Below, one piece after another: positions 48,297 to 59,940 of a stretch of DNA of 64,000 bases (positions are counted from its first letter, which is position 1; each line of letters starts with the position of its first letter). The notes under the pieces were generated by a model. The model was not told the origin of the DNA and ran no database searches. It saw only the letters and a list, made by a program, of their open reading frames with translations. Origin of the DNA: an uncultured Granulosicoccaceae bacterium (lineage in GTDB: Bacteria > Pseudomonadota > Gammaproteobacteria > Granulosicoccales > Granulosicoccaceae); assembly GCA_938006335.1 (NCBI GenBank), contig CALLMF010000035.1, positions 90,482 to 154,481 on the forward strand, in the 5' to 3' direction. Position numbers and translations under genes: made by a program.

Positions 48297-49388
48297 GTGA
48301 AACAGCATGCCATTCCAGCCACCCTGATGCGTGGTGGTACCTCACGCGGGCTCTACATCAAGGCCGAGGATCTACCGACCAACATCGCCCGACGAGACGC
48401 GGTGTTACTGGCCGCGATGGGATCTCCCGATGCCCGTCAGATCGATGGTGTCGGCGGCGCTCATCCCTTGACCAGCAAGGTGGCCGTACTGTCTGCACCA
48501 ACACGTGACGACGCCGACATCGATTACCTCTTCTTGCAGGTGTCCGTCGACGCAGCGACTGTCAGCGATGGTCAGAACTGCGGCAACATTCTCGCAGGCG
48601 TAGGCCCATGGGCCATCGACAACGGTGTCGTCGACGCACGCGACGGACTCACCGAGGTGGCTGTGAACATGGTCAACTCCGGCACCGTGGCGATAGCCAC
48701 GGTGTGCACCCCGGGCGGCGTGGTCGACTACGAGGGCGATGCGCGAATCGATGGAGTGCCCGCCACGGCAGCCCCCATCCCTCTCACCTTTCTCGGCATA
48801 GCAGGTGCCACGTGTGGTGCCTTGCTGCCAACCGGGTCGGTGCGTGATTCGGTCGATGGCGTGGATGTCACATGCATCGACAATGGCATGCCTGTGGTAC
48901 TGATGCGTGCGTCGGATCTTGGTGTCTCGGGCCACGAAGCACCCGACGAGCTGGAATCCAACGCGACACTCAAGGCGCGTGTCGAGTCACTACGATGCGC
49001 CTTGGGCCCGCGCATGAACCTCGGCGATGTGGCACACAAGACGATACCCAAGATGTGTCTGGTGGCAACCGCGGAGCGCGGTGGCGCGGTGTCCACTCGC
49101 ACGTTCATCCCGCACCGCGTACACGAGGCGATAGGTGTGCTCGGAGCGGTCAGCGTTGCGACTGCCTGTGTACTCCCCGGTGCGGTCACAGACGGCGTCG
49201 CCGCTATCGACTCACCCGAGTTGATCGACGTCGAACATCCGACCGGTGCCTTTTCCGTTGCATTCGAACTGGACAGGGAAGGGGCCGTCATCAGCGCAGC
49301 TTTGTTGCGCACCGCACGCACACTCTTCAGGGGCGAGGTGTACGTGCCCGCTCACTTGTACGACGACTCACACGTCAGCCACACATGA
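48297..49388 (+). CDS. ligU: 4-oxalomesaconate tautomerase (PrpF/LigU family)
   Basis: 363 residues of the PrpF/DAP-epimerase-like fold: MRGGTSRGLYIKAEDLP at the N terminus, SDGQNCGNILAGVGPWAI with the catalytic-type Cys, and a C-terminal HPTGAF-like EHPTGAFSV. In the protocatechuate 4,5-cleavage pathway LigU isomerises 4-oxalomesaconate by a 1,3-allylic shift. The neighbour LigJ uses the product. GTG 48297 begins at the conserved core; ATG 48261 is an alternative. It overlaps ligJ (ATGA). Confidence 0.85.
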   Translation: MKQHAIPATLMRGGTSRGLYIKAEDLPTNIARRDAVLLAAMGSPDARQIDGVGGAHPLTSKVAVLSAPTRDDADIDYLFLQVSVDAATVSDGQNCGNILAGVGPWAIDNGVVDARDGLTEVAVNMVNSGTVAIATVCTPGGVVDYEGDARIDGVPATAAPIPLTFLGIAGATCGALLPTGSVRDSVDGVDVTCIDNGMPVVLMRASDLGVSGHEAPDELESNATLKARVESLRCALGPRMNLGDVAHKTIPKMCLVATAERGGAVSTRTFIPHRVHEAIGVLGAVSVATACVLPGAVTDGVAAIDSPELIDVEHPTGAFSVAFELDREGAVISAALLRTARTLFRGEVYVPAHLYDDSHVSHT

Positions 49389-50407
49389 TCATCGACTGCC
49401 ACGGGCACTACACCACCGCACCAGAACCGCATCAGTCCTATCGACTCGGTCAGATAAACCAACTGGCCGATCCGACACTCCCTGCGCCATCACGTGGCGA
49501 GATTCCGGACGACGCCATCCGCGAATCCATCGAAAACAACCAGCTGAAGTTGCAGCGCGAGCGCGGTGCCGATCTGACCCTGTTCTCCCCACGTGCCTCC
49601 GCCATGGGACATCACATCGGTACCGGCGCGACGAGTCTTGACTGGTCACGCGCGTGCAATGATCTGATCAAGCGAGTAACTGATCTGTATCCCGACAACT
49701 TTGCGCCGGTCTGTCAGTTGCCCCAGTCGGCAGGTGAGGCGCTTGATGACACGGTCACGGAACTCGAGCGTTGCGTCAACGAGCTCGGATTTGTCGGATG
49801 CAATCTCAACCCCGACCCATCGGGTGGACAGTGGAACTCACCGCCCTTGACGGACCGCTACTGGTACCCGGTGTACGAAGCCATGGTGGAACTCGATGTC
49901 CCAGCGATGATTCACGTATCCGCTTCGTGCAACCCGAACTTCCATGCGACAGGCGCGCATTACATCAATGCAGACACGACCGCGTTCATGCAGTTTACAC
50001 AGGCCGATCTGTTTGCTGACTTTCCTGACATCCGGTTCGTGATTCCGCATGGTGGGGGAGCGGTGCCCTATCATTGGGGGCGCTACCGAGGCCTTGCCGA
50101 CATGCTCGGCAAGCCCCTGTTGTCGGATCATGTGATGAAGAACGTGTACTTCGACACCTGTGTCTACCATCAGGCAGGTATCGACTGCCTGTTCGAGGTC
50201 ATCGATACGAAGAACATCCTGTTTGGCTCCGAGATGGTCGGTGCCGTACGCGGTATAGATCCCGAGACCGGGCACTACTTCGATGACACCAAGCGTTATA
50301 TCGATGCGCTCGATATCGACGAGCACGCCAAGGCCGCGGTGTTCGAGCACAACGTACGACGCGTGTATCCACGCCTGGATGCCCGGTTGAAGGCAGCGGG
50401 CCGATGA
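49385..50407 (+). CDS. ligJ: 4-oxalomesaconate hydratase
   Basis: 340 residues of the amidohydrolase superfamily: MIIDCHGHYTTAP (metal HxH), PRASAMGHHIG, IHVSASCNPNFHATGAHYIN and FVIPHGGGAVPYHWGR. These match LigJ, which hydrates 4-oxalomesaconate to 4-carboxy-4-hydroxy-2-oxoadipate. Start and stop are coupled to ligU and ligI by four-base overlaps. Confidence 0.93.
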   Translation: MIIDCHGHYTTAPEPHQSYRLGQINQLADPTLPAPSRGEIPDDAIRESIENNQLKLQRERGADLTLFSPRASAMGHHIGTGATSLDWSRACNDLIKRVTDLYPDNFAPVCQLPQSAGEALDDTVTELERCVNELGFVGCNLNPDPSGGQWNSPPLTDRYWYPVYEAMVELDVPAMIHVSASCNPNFHATGAHYINADTTAFMQFTQADLFADFPDIRFVIPHGGGAVPYHWGRYRGLADMLGKPLLSDHVMKNVYFDTCVYHQAGIDCLFEVIDTKNILFGSEMVGAVRGIDPETGHYFDDTKRYIDALDIDEHAKAAVFEHNVRRVYPRLDARLKAAGR

Positions 50408-51299
50408 GTTCACGCTTCACGCCCGATGCCGACTGGCTGCCGTTTCACCCTGCGCCATCGGTGCCTCGGTTCTGCCCTCCGGCAGGCGCGGTCGATGCGC
50501 ACTGTCACGTGTTCGGGCCGGGCTCGCAATTTCCGTTTGCCACGGAACGCAAATACACGCCGTGCGATGCATCGAAGGATCAGCTGTGGACGCTGCGCGA
50601 GCGCCTCGGATTTTCGCGGAGCGTCATTGTTCAGGCGACCTGCCATGGAGCAGACAACAGCGCCATGGTCGATGCCTTGCGGCACTCGAACGGTACCGCA
50701 CGCGGTGTCGCGACCGTTCGCATGGGGACCACGGACGAGGAGCTCCTGGCACTGCATGAGGCGGGTGTACGCGGTGTGCGCTTCAACTTCGTCAAGCGTC
50801 TGGTCGATACCTTGCCGCACGACGAGCTCGAAAGCATCGCCAAACGCATCGCACCGCTGGGCTGGCACACCGTAATCTACTTCGAGGCACAAGACCTCGA
50901 GGAGCACCGAGGCTTCTTTACCTCTTTACCCACCCCCATCGTGTTCGATCATATGGGACGACCGGACGTGTCGGGTCCTGTCAACGGAGGTGCCTTTGAC
51001 GACTTCGTGTCACTGCTTTCAGATCACGACCACATGTGGACCAAAGTCACGTGCCCGGAACGCCTGTCGGTTTCGGGGCCTCCACGCTACGACGATTTCG
51101 TGCCGTTCGCCAAGCGACTCGTCGAGACATTCCCGGACCGCGTGCTCTGGGGTACCGACTGGCCGCACCCCAACCTGAAAAGCCATATGCCCGACGATGC
51201 GACGCTGGTCGACATGATTCCACGTATTGCGTCCAGTGATCTGCTACAGCGCAAACTCCTGATCGACAATCCGAAGACGCTCTACTGGAAGGAGGAACG

Positions 51300-51303
<4 letters not shown>
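50404..51303 (+). CDS. ligI: 2-pyrone-4,6-dicarboxylate lactonase
   Basis: 299 residues. AVDAHCHVFGPG carries the HxH of the TIM-barrel amidohydrolases, with FDHMGRPD and WGTDWPHPN supplying further active-site His and Asp. LigI opens PDC to 4-oxalomesaconate without a metal. It sits between ligJ and pobA in an unbroken overlap chain. Confidence 0.93.
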
Positions 51304-53351
<2,048 letters not shown>

Positions 53352-53352
<1 letters not shown>

Positions 53353-54311
53353 TGGTGGTCAAGATTGGCGTAGCAGGTGCGTACGGCGCATTTGGTCTCA
53401 AGCATCTGGATGCCCTGGCCAACATAGACGAGGCCGAAGTCACCGCTGTATTCGGCCCCAGCAAGGACAAGATCGGCGCACTGGCGGCAGAGCGCAATAT
53501 CGCCACGGCCTGTTCGAGCTACGAGGAGTTTCTCGATCAGGATATTGATGCTGTCATTCTTTCAACCCCGACGCAGTTGCACTGCATACAGTCCGTGACC
53601 GCGCTGGCTGCAGGCAAGCACACCTTTGCAGAAATTCCGATGGCGGACAGCCTCGCCGATGCAGAAGCGATGGCTGCCAAGCAGAAGGCAACTGGCCTGG
53701 TCGGTATGGTCGGCCATGTGCGACGCTTCAACCCCTCGCATCAATGGATCAAGCAACGCATCGATGCTGGTAAGTTTTCCATCCAGCAGATGGATGCACA
53801 GACCTACTTTTTTCGCCGCACCAATACCAACGCCAAGGGTGAGCCACGTAGCTGGACTGACCACCTGCTGTGGCACCACGCCTGTCACACCATTGACCTG
53901 TTCATGTACCAGACGGGAGAAGTGCCTTCCGAGGTGTTCGGCTTGCAAGGGCCTGCGCACCCGGAGTTGGGCATAGCCACCGACATGACGATCGGTATGA
54001 AAACGCCGAGTGGCAAGCTGTGTACCCTGTCATTGTCGTTCAACAACAAGGGCCCTTTCGGTTCGTTCTTTCGCTACATCGGTGACTCGGGCACGTACAT
54101 CGCGCGCTACGACGATCTGGTAGATGGCAACGAGGCACCGATAGACGTGTCAAACGTTGACGTGTCCACCAATGGCATCGAGCTGATCGATCGCGAATTC
54201 ATCGCGGCGATACAAGAGGGTCGAGAGCCGAACTCGAGCTTTGCCCAAGGTCTCGCTGCCATGCAGGTGATGCAGAAACTCGAAGATCAGATGGGTGTGT
54301 TGAAGGTGTAG
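53352..54311 (+). CDS. ligC: 4-carboxy-2-hydroxymuconate-6-semialdehyde dehydrogenase
   Basis: 319 residues of the Gfo/Idh/MocA fold: KIGVAGAYGAFGLKHLDAL is the NADP-binding glycine loop, then STPTQLHCIQS, AEIPMADSLADAE (variant of the EKP motif) and LLWHHACHTIDLF. It oxidises the hemiacetal of CHMS to 2-pyrone-4,6-dicarboxylate, the LigI substrate. GTG 53352 overlaps the ligB stop by one base; 53355 is equally possible. Last gene of the operon, convergent with the aldehyde dehydrogenase gene. Confidence 0.92.
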
Positions 54312-54319
54312 AGCGCGTT

Positions 54320-55807
54320 TCAGCGCATCACGAACGGGTTGGCCATCGGCTGATCAGAGGTGTTGATCCATGTGGTGCGTGTGCGCGTGTAGTCCAGCAC
54401 CGACTCGAGCCCGGCCTCGCGCCCGTAGCCTGACTGATTGAAACCGCCAAACGGCGCTATCGGCGAAATGGCTCGATAGGTGTTTACCCAGCAGATGCCC
54501 GCACGCAAGCGGCGCGATACTCGATGCGCGCGGGCAAGGTTTTTGGTGAAGATGCCTGAACCAAGGCCAAACTCACTATCGTTGGCGAGCGCAATCGCCT
54601 CTTCCTCGGTGTCGAAGGGTAGCAGAGACATCACCGGCCCGAAGAGTTCGGTCTTCATTGTCAGCGTGTCGGGACTTGCGCACTCGACCACGGTCGGCTG
54701 AAAGTAGTGACCTTGTAGGGCATCTGGCTGCTGACCTCCCGCAAGCACCTTGGCACCCTGTGCCAGAGACGTATCGAGCGTTCGCCTGATGAGATCAACT
54801 TGCGCCTGCGTACATAGGGGCCCCATGTGACTCGAAGGGTCCTGTGGATCACCGACGCGAACGTCCCGTGCACGCGCGACCAGTGCATCCACGATGCGCG
54901 AATAGATTCCGCGCTGAATCAAGGCACGTGATCCTGCCACACAAGACTGACCAGACGCCCCCCAGTTACCGGCAATCAGACCGTTGACGGCACTCTCTGC
55001 GTTGGCATCATCAAACACGAGAATGGGCGACTTGCCACCCAGCTCGAGCGATACATGTGCAAAGTTCTCGGCCGAATTGCGCACCACATGACGCGCCGTG
55101 TCCGGTCCTCCGGTAAAGGCTATGCGGTCCACATCGGCATGCTGCGTCAATGGAATCGAGCACTGTGGTGCGTCACCGGTAATCACGCTGACAACGCCGG
55201 CCGGGAACCCGGCCTCATGGATCAGTCGCGCAAATTCGAGCATGGGTGCCGGCGCTTGCTCCGATGCTTTCAGGACCACCGCGCAGCCAGCAGCCAGTGC
55301 CGGTCCGAGCTTGGTTGCGGTCAGAAACATCTGCGCATTCCAGGGTACTACCGCTGCCACGACGCCGATGGGTACGCGTTGGGTGAACACCAGAAGGTCT
55401 GGCTTGTCGATAGGGAGCACCGCACCTTCGATCTTGTCGGCAAGGCCCGCAAAATAGCGGTAGTAGTCAGCGACATAGCCTGTTTGAGCGACGGTTTCGG
55501 TGGCAAGTTTGCCACTGTCGCGGGTCTCCAGTCGCCCGAGTGCCTCGGCGTTCTGTTCAATCAGATCAGCCAGTCGATACAACAGCTTGCCGCGCGCGGT
55601 CGGCGAGATGTCTCGCCATGCCGGATCATCCAGGCTGCGACGCGCAGCCGCGACGGCGCGTTCGACATCCACAGGCGCCGCACAGGCGAAGGTCGCCCAG
55701 GTGTACGCGGTTGCAGGATCGATGGACTCCGCGATCTCGGCACCGCTCCCCTCACAGAACTCGCCGTCGATGTACAGCGGGTAGTGAGGTCGCTCGATAG
55801 TGCTCAT
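54320..55807 (-). CDS. NAD(P)-dependent aldehyde dehydrogenase
   Basis: 495 residues of ALDH fold with VVPWNAQMFL, FTGGPDTARHV (cofactor loop), LELGGKSP (general-base Glu) and GQSCVAGSR (nucleophile Cys), ending with GGFNQSGYGREAG. The substrate is unknown. As last gene of the operon headed near 58428, it probably oxidises an aldehyde released by the flavin monooxygenase encoded upstream, whose stop overlaps its start by one base. Confidence 0.93.
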   Translation of the reverse strand: MSTIERPHYPLYIDGEFCEGSGAEIAESIDPATAYTWATFACAAPVDVERAVAAARRSLDDPAWRDISPTARGKLLYRLADLIEQNAEALGRLETRDSGKLATETVAQTGYVADYYRYFAGLADKIEGAVLPIDKPDLLVFTQRVPIGVVAAVVPWNAQMFLTATKLGPALAAGCAVVLKASEQAPAPMLEFARLIHEAGFPAGVVSVITGDAPQCSIPLTQHADVDRIAFTGGPDTARHVVRNSAENFAHVSLELGGKSPILVFDDANAESAVNGLIAGNWGASGQSCVAGSRALIQRGIYSRIVDALVARARDVRVGDPQDPSSHMGPLCTQAQVDLIRRTLDTSLAQGAKVLAGGQQPDALQGHYFQPTVVECASPDTLTMKTELFGPVMSLLPFDTEEEAIALANDSEFGLGSGIFTKNLARAHRVSRRLRAGICWVNTYRAISPIAPFGGFNQSGYGREAGLESVLDYTRTRTTWINTSDQPMANPFVMR

Positions 55808-56853
55808 TACACCTGTCTCTGTTCGAAGGCGGGCATGACATGCTCGATGAAACGCGTCAGCGAATCACGCTTGCGCTCGAAGGACATTCCACTGTCGATC
55901 CAGAACGAGAATTCATCGTAGCCGAGGTCCTCATAACGCTTGATGCGGTCTATGACTTCGCTGGCGGTACCGACCGTGAGATCCCGGCGGATGTTGTCCG
56001 CTGACATCAACGTGTTGGCAGCAATCTCTTCTGCGGACAGTGGATCGATATGCCCTTGATGGACAGCACGCTCGTTCTTGAACCAGGCACCAAAATAGTT
56101 ATAGAAGCGGCTCAGTTCCGCTGCGCCTACCATCGCATCCTCATCGTCGGCGGCCACGTAGGTGTGATGCAGCAGCATGATCTTCGGGCGTGGGGCATCC
56201 GATTGTTCGCAGGCCGCATTGAACTTGACCATCAGGTCATCGATTTCCTGATCGCCTTGCCACAGCGGGGTCACCTGCACGTTGAACCCACCGTCCACTG
56301 CAAATGCATGGCTGTTGGCGTCTCGCACCGCCACCCAGATAGGCGGTCCATCCGGCTGCAGGGGCTTGGGCGTGGCGCTCGTTGACGGGAAGCTGAAGAA
56401 CTCGCCCTCATGAGCGGCATCACCTTTCCACAAGGGGCGCAGCAGCGGCGTGATCTCACGCATTCTCTGACCGGCCTCCCATGCATCCATGCCAGGCATG
56501 AGACGTTCGTACTCATAGACATAGGCGCCGCGGGCAATACCCAGCTCGAGTCGACCGTGCGTGACGAGGTCTGTCATCGCCGCCTCGCCGGCAAGCTTGA
56601 CCGGGTGCCAGAAAGGCGCAATCACGGTACCGGTGCCAAGCTGTACGTTACGGGTATGACGCGCGACATCGGTAATCGTGATGAACGGATTGGGGGCCAC
56701 GGTAAATTCCATACCGTGATGTTCACCGGTCCAGATCGCACGCATGCCACCCTCATCAGCGAGGGTACACAGCGCAAGAAACTCCTCATACAATTGCAGG
56801 TTGTTCTGCCCGGCATCGAGCCGCTCCATATGAGCGAACAGTGAAAACTGCAT
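55807..56853 (-). CDS. luciferase-like FMN monooxygenase
   Basis: 348 residues. AIWTGEHHGMEFTVAPNPF is the bacterial-luciferase-type active-site strand; GTGTVIAPFWHPVKLAGEAAMTD (here quoted in part as APFWHPVKLAGE) and GRLELGIARGAY complete the TIM-barrel signature. Such enzymes need reduced FMN from a separate reductase, which is not encoded here. Surrounding ALDH and alpha/beta hydrolase genes suggest oxidative breakdown of a small substrate such as a ketone, amine or cyclic compound; identity is unknown. Confidence 0.9.
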   Translation of the reverse strand: MQFSLFAHMERLDAGQNNLQLYEEFLALCTLADEGGMRAIWTGEHHGMEFTVAPNPFITITDVARHTRNVQLGTGTVIAPFWHPVKLAGEAAMTDLVTHGRLELGIARGAYVYEYERLMPGMDAWEAGQRMREITPLLRPLWKGDAAHEGEFFSFPSTSATPKPLQPDGPPIWVAVRDANSHAFAVDGGFNVQVTPLWQGDQEIDDLMVKFNAACEQSDAPRPKIMLLHHTYVAADDEDAMVGAAELSRFYNYFGAWFKNERAVHQGHIDPLSAEEIAANTLMSADNIRRDLTVGTASEVIDRIKRYEDLGYDEFSFWIDSGMSFERKRDSLTRFIEHVMPAFEQRQV

Positions 56854-57051
56854 CTACTGACTCTCCGTACCGGTGGCGTGGTGGATCTCGCCGGCATCAC
56901 GAGTTCCGAGATAGAAGCCAAATTCCCGGTGCTCACGCTCTTCGCGGTAGCGTTGCACCATCGTGGCTTCGGCGCCGACGTTCTCGACGTGAGCAAACAC
57001 ATCGAAGCGCGCAAGCGCGCCGCGTAACTCCATCGGGTCAATGGCGCTCAT
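56854..57051 (-). CDS. unrecognised 65-residue protein
   Basis: The ATG at 57051 overlaps the hydrolase stop (ATGA), and its stop abuts the luciferase-like gene's start codon without a gap, which is the spacing of a true operon member. The product is acidic and helical-looking (ELRGALARFDVF, VQRYREEREHREFGF) with no TM segment or metal motif. It is too short and too different to be LigA. It may be a subunit or chaperone for the adjacent monooxygenase; that is only a suggestion. Confidence 0.6.
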   Translation of the reverse strand: MSAIDPMELRGALARFDVFAHVENVGAEATMVQRYREEREHREFGFYLGTRDAGEIHHATGTESQ

Positions 57052-57857
57052 TGCGCATCGGACTTCGCGAATCGGCCGAGGATTGCGTTGCTGGTGTCCG
57101 TGGAGTGTGTCAACGGCATCATGTGTCGAGCCGCATCCACAACGACACACTCAGCGCCGGGTATGAGCCGGGTCATGTTGTGTGCCATCGCGGGTGTGGA
57201 GTTCGGCTCCAGCGAACCGGTCATCACCAGCGCGCGTGCACTGATGGACCGCAGCGCGTCATCCGTCGGTGCATCGCTGTCTGCAAACACCTGATAGGCG
57301 TCGCGGTACCCCGCCGGGTCCACGGTATCGAGCCACTCACAACAGGCAGACGCGGCCGCCGACTCAACCCCGGAAGGCTCATCACCAAACCAGCGCTGCA
57401 GGGTAGTGCCATTGTCGGGACGACACGACAAGGACAACTCCGCGGCCCGAGCACGCACCGCCCGTGCGGCTTCAGCCGTACGTCGATACACGCCATTGAG
57501 TACGCCAACACCCGACACAAGGTCCTGCCGCCGCACTGTCAGGTCAAGCGCCAACAGGGCGCCCAATGAATGTCCGACCACGATCCATGGCTCCGAGCCA
57601 CGCTCCATGATGCGGATGAGCGCATCGGAATAGCTGCTGAGCGCGACTGACTGATCGCCAATAGCGGCGCTATGACCGTGCCCCGGCAGGTCAACAGCCG
57701 TCACTGCAAACCGAGGCTCAAGATCAGGGATAACCGCCGCCCAGAAGTCCGCACACATGCCAACCCCGTGCACCAGCAGCATGGACGGACCATCGCCTGA
57801 GCGAAAGCCTGCAAGCCCTGGTGCGAGCTCAGACCGCTGCAGGGTTGTCCAGGTCAT
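57048..57857 (-). CDS. alpha/beta-fold hydrolase
   Basis: 269 residues with LLVHGVGM (oxyanion-hole region), VVGHSLGALLAL (nucleophile elbow, GHSLG) and a C-terminal ARHMMPLTH carrying the catalytic His. Likely an esterase or C-C/lactone hydrolase. It overlaps the upstream gene by 29 bases and is coupled to the 65-residue gene downstream, so it belongs to the same catabolic operon. Confidence 0.9.
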   Translation of the reverse strand: MTWTTLQRSELAPGLAGFRSGDGPSMLLVHGVGMCADFWAAVIPDLEPRFAVTAVDLPGHGHSAAIGDQSVALSSYSDALIRIMERGSEPWIVVGHSLGALLALDLTVRRQDLVSGVGVLNGVYRRTAEAARAVRARAAELSLSCRPDNGTTLQRWFGDEPSGVESAAASACCEWLDTVDPAGYRDAYQVFADSDAPTDDALRSISARALVMTGSLEPNSTPAMAHNMTRLIPGAECVVVDAARHMMPLTHSTDTSNAILGRFAKSDAQ

Positions 57858-58428
57858 GGCCGAGATCCTTCAAGTCCTGATAGCGGTCCCCGATGCGGTG
57901 ATGCGGGCGACCACTGCTCGCGCCCCCGAGTGCGACGACAATCTCGTCGTCGCGCGGCGCGTCGGAGATCGCGAACTGCACGGTCAGGTAGTGTGAGCGC
58001 TTGCCTGCATCGTGCTTGTCCATCATCGGAACGGCGATGGGTGCGTTGGCGGTGCCACGCGTGTTGGCAAACGAGAGGTAACTGGTGGCCTTGACCGCTT
58101 CGCGATAGAAGTTGCCAAAGCGCAGGGTATGGATCAGCGCGGACGCGTGCTCGATCTCGCCGTTCAGGCCGACCACCGCCGACTTGCCATAGGCCTCGAT
58201 AGTTTCTGCACCACCCGCCAAAGCGATGATGCGCGTGGTCAGCGCCTCGCCCAGCACTGGGCCGTAGGCACGCACCTGCTCGCCGAGATCGTCCACATAG
58301 CGACCCGCCCACGGATTGGTGACCACGGCCGCAACCGCAAACATCCGCCATGGCGTGAATGCTGCCTTGTAGCCCTCGACCAGCACCTCTTCTTCGTAGG
58401 TGACGAACTTGCGAATATCGGGTTCCAA
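57829..58428 (-). CDS. amino-acid-synthesis-family protein (AA_synth type)
   Basis: About 199 residues with IRKFVTYEEEVLVEGYKA, AVVTNPWAGRYVDDL, GKSAVVGLNGEIEHA and KRSHYLTVQFAISDAPRDDE, the pattern of the Pfam AA_synth family found in catabolic operons and of unclear biochemistry. The start is a problem: no ATG lies in the conserved frame. TTG 58428 gives the typical length; TTG 58497 is possible. First gene of the minus operon that runs to 54320, with the LysR gene divergent. Confidence 0.75.
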   Translation of the reverse strand: MEPDIRKFVTYEEEVLVEGYKAAFTPWRMFAVAAVVTNPWAGRYVDDLGEQVRAYGPVLGEALTTRIIALAGGAETIEAYGKSAVVGLNGEIEHASALIHTLRFGNFYREAVKATSYLSFANTRGTANAPIAVPMMDKHDAGKRSHYLTVQFAISDAPRDDEIVVALGGASSGRPHHRIGDRYQDLKDLGHDLDNPAAV

Positions 58429-58541
58429 GGGCAGATTCAGATGATCGAAAAACGAGCCCGACGTTGGCGCACGGGCGCACCCCTGACAAGCGATCAATTC
58501 AGTACCATTGACATCAGCCAGACTTATGGGAGGACATTCTT

Positions 58542-59414
58542 GTGACACGTGCACTGCCGCCTCTTGGCTGGTTTCGCGCCTTCGAGTCGGCTGCACGCCT
58601 GTCGAGCTTTACCCGCGCCGCCGACGAACTCGGCCTGACCCAATCGGCCGTGAGTCAACAGATCCGATCGCTGGAGAGTCGGCTGGACTGCACGCTGTTC
58701 GAACGCAAGCACCGCGGCATCGAGCTCACTGACAAGGGCCGAAGGCTGTTACCCGAGGTCACCACCTCGATCAGCGGTTTGCGCGCAGTGGTCGATGCCT
58801 TTGACCGTACCGAACACACCACACTGCTGACAATCAACACCAGCGTCAGCATCGCCCAGTGGGTACTGGCGCCACGGCTCGGTGCCTACATGAGCCGCGA
58901 GCCTGGTATCAGGGTTCGGTTGGTGACGTCGGTTTGGCCCGACCACATGCGCCGTTCAGACGCTAACGTTCACATTCGGTTTGGAGGCAGGCGCGTGGAG
59001 GAGGCTGACGCCCGGCAGCTCGGCACCACATCGCTATCACTGGTGGCGTCTCCCACGTTGATCGGCCAGCCACGTGATGTTCAACTCAGCGATGCAGAGC
59101 TCGCCGAACACAGTCTCGTACAGTCGGTAGGCACGCGCGATGTCTGGTCGCGTTGTGCACCGCAGTTTGGCTACGAACCTGCCAATCACGATGGCATCCT
59201 CGTGGATTCTCATGGGCTGGCGATCGACATGGCACGATCAGGTGCCGGGATTGCATTTACCAATGAATGGCTGGCGCAGCCACTGCTTGCCGATGGTTCA
59301 CTGATTCGCGTACACCCGCATTCCATTCAAGGCTCCGATGGCTACTGGGTGTCCGTGACATCCACTCGGAATATCGATGTCGCACAGCGGTTTGTTGCGT
59401 GGTTGCTCGAGTGA
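58542..59414 (+). CDS. LysR-family transcriptional regulator
   Basis: 290 residues of the GcvA-like LysR group: LGWFRAFESAARLSSFTRAADELGLTQSAVSQQ (first part LGWFRAFESAARLSSFTRAA) is the winged helix, followed by an inducer-binding domain. GTG start with GGGAGGA ribosome site 11-17 bases upstream. Divergent orientation suggests it controls the AA_synth-hydrolase-monooxygenase-ALDH operon. recX starts three bases after its stop. Confidence 0.92.
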   Translation: MTRALPPLGWFRAFESAARLSSFTRAADELGLTQSAVSQQIRSLESRLDCTLFERKHRGIELTDKGRRLLPEVTTSISGLRAVVDAFDRTEHTTLLTINTSVSIAQWVLAPRLGAYMSREPGIRVRLVTSVWPDHMRRSDANVHIRFGGRRVEEADARQLGTTSLSLVASPTLIGQPRDVQLSDAELAEHSLVQSVGTRDVWSRCAPQFGYEPANHDGILVDSHGLAIDMARSGAGIAFTNEWLAQPLLADGSLIRVHPHSIQGSDGYWVSVTSTRNIDVAQRFVAWLLE

Positions 59415-59417
59415 ACA

Positions 59418-59918
59418 ATGGATAACAACACGACTGAAGACCCGGAAGCCCTGGCGCGACGCGCCTACGCCACGGCCGTCAAGCTACTTGGCCCTCGGGA
59501 CCATTCGCGCCACGAGCTCGGCCAGAAACTGCTCAAGCGTGACTTCCCCGAGGCGCTGGTGGACACCATCCTGGACGAGCTCGAGTCGTTGAAGTATCTC
59601 GACGATGAGCGATACGCGCAGCGCTTTGCCGAGCAGCGCGCAGGGCAGGGCCACGGACCGCTCTCGATCCGCGCCAAACTCAATCAACGCGGCGTTGACC
59701 AACACCTGATTTCAAGCGCCATCGCAGCGATTGATCTCGCGTGGAGCGAGATCGCCTGTGAGGTACTCCTGAAGAAATTCACGGCAGAACAGTTGCACGA
59801 CAAGGAAGACCGTATGCGAGCCCGCATCGCGCGGTTTCTGGCCTCGCGCGGGTTTTCGACCTCGGACGCCCTGACGGGACTCAAGGAGGCTTGCCGTCAG
59901 TGTGCCAACGAGCGCTGA
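59418..59918 (+). CDS. recX: RecA regulator RecX
   Basis: 166 residues made of three-helix repeats: RDHSRHELGQKLLKR, ESLKYLDDERYAQRFAEQRA and GPLSIRAKLNQRGV are RecX hallmarks. RecX limits RecA filament growth. The gene follows LysR after three bases instead of lying behind recA, which is 25 kb away. It converges on dnaE2, with the two stops 22 bases apart. Confidence 0.92.
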   Translation: MDNNTTEDPEALARRAYATAVKLLGPRDHSRHELGQKLLKRDFPEALVDTILDELESLKYLDDERYAQRFAEQRAGQGHGPLSIRAKLNQRGVDQHLISSAIAAIDLAWSEIACEVLLKKFTAEQLHDKEDRMRARIARFLASRGFSTSDALTGLKEACRQCANER

Positions 59919-59940
59919 GCCTCCGTCGATGCAAGTGCTC

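Noticed and set aside
48035..48322. Minus-strand 95-codon frame between pelB and ligU
   Set aside because: It overlaps the ligU start and the inverted repeat, has no recognisable domain and no good ribosome site; likely chance.
56854..57051. The 65-residue protein as the missing LigA
   Set aside because: LigA is about twice as long with different conserved residues, and this gene is on the opposite strand in another operon.
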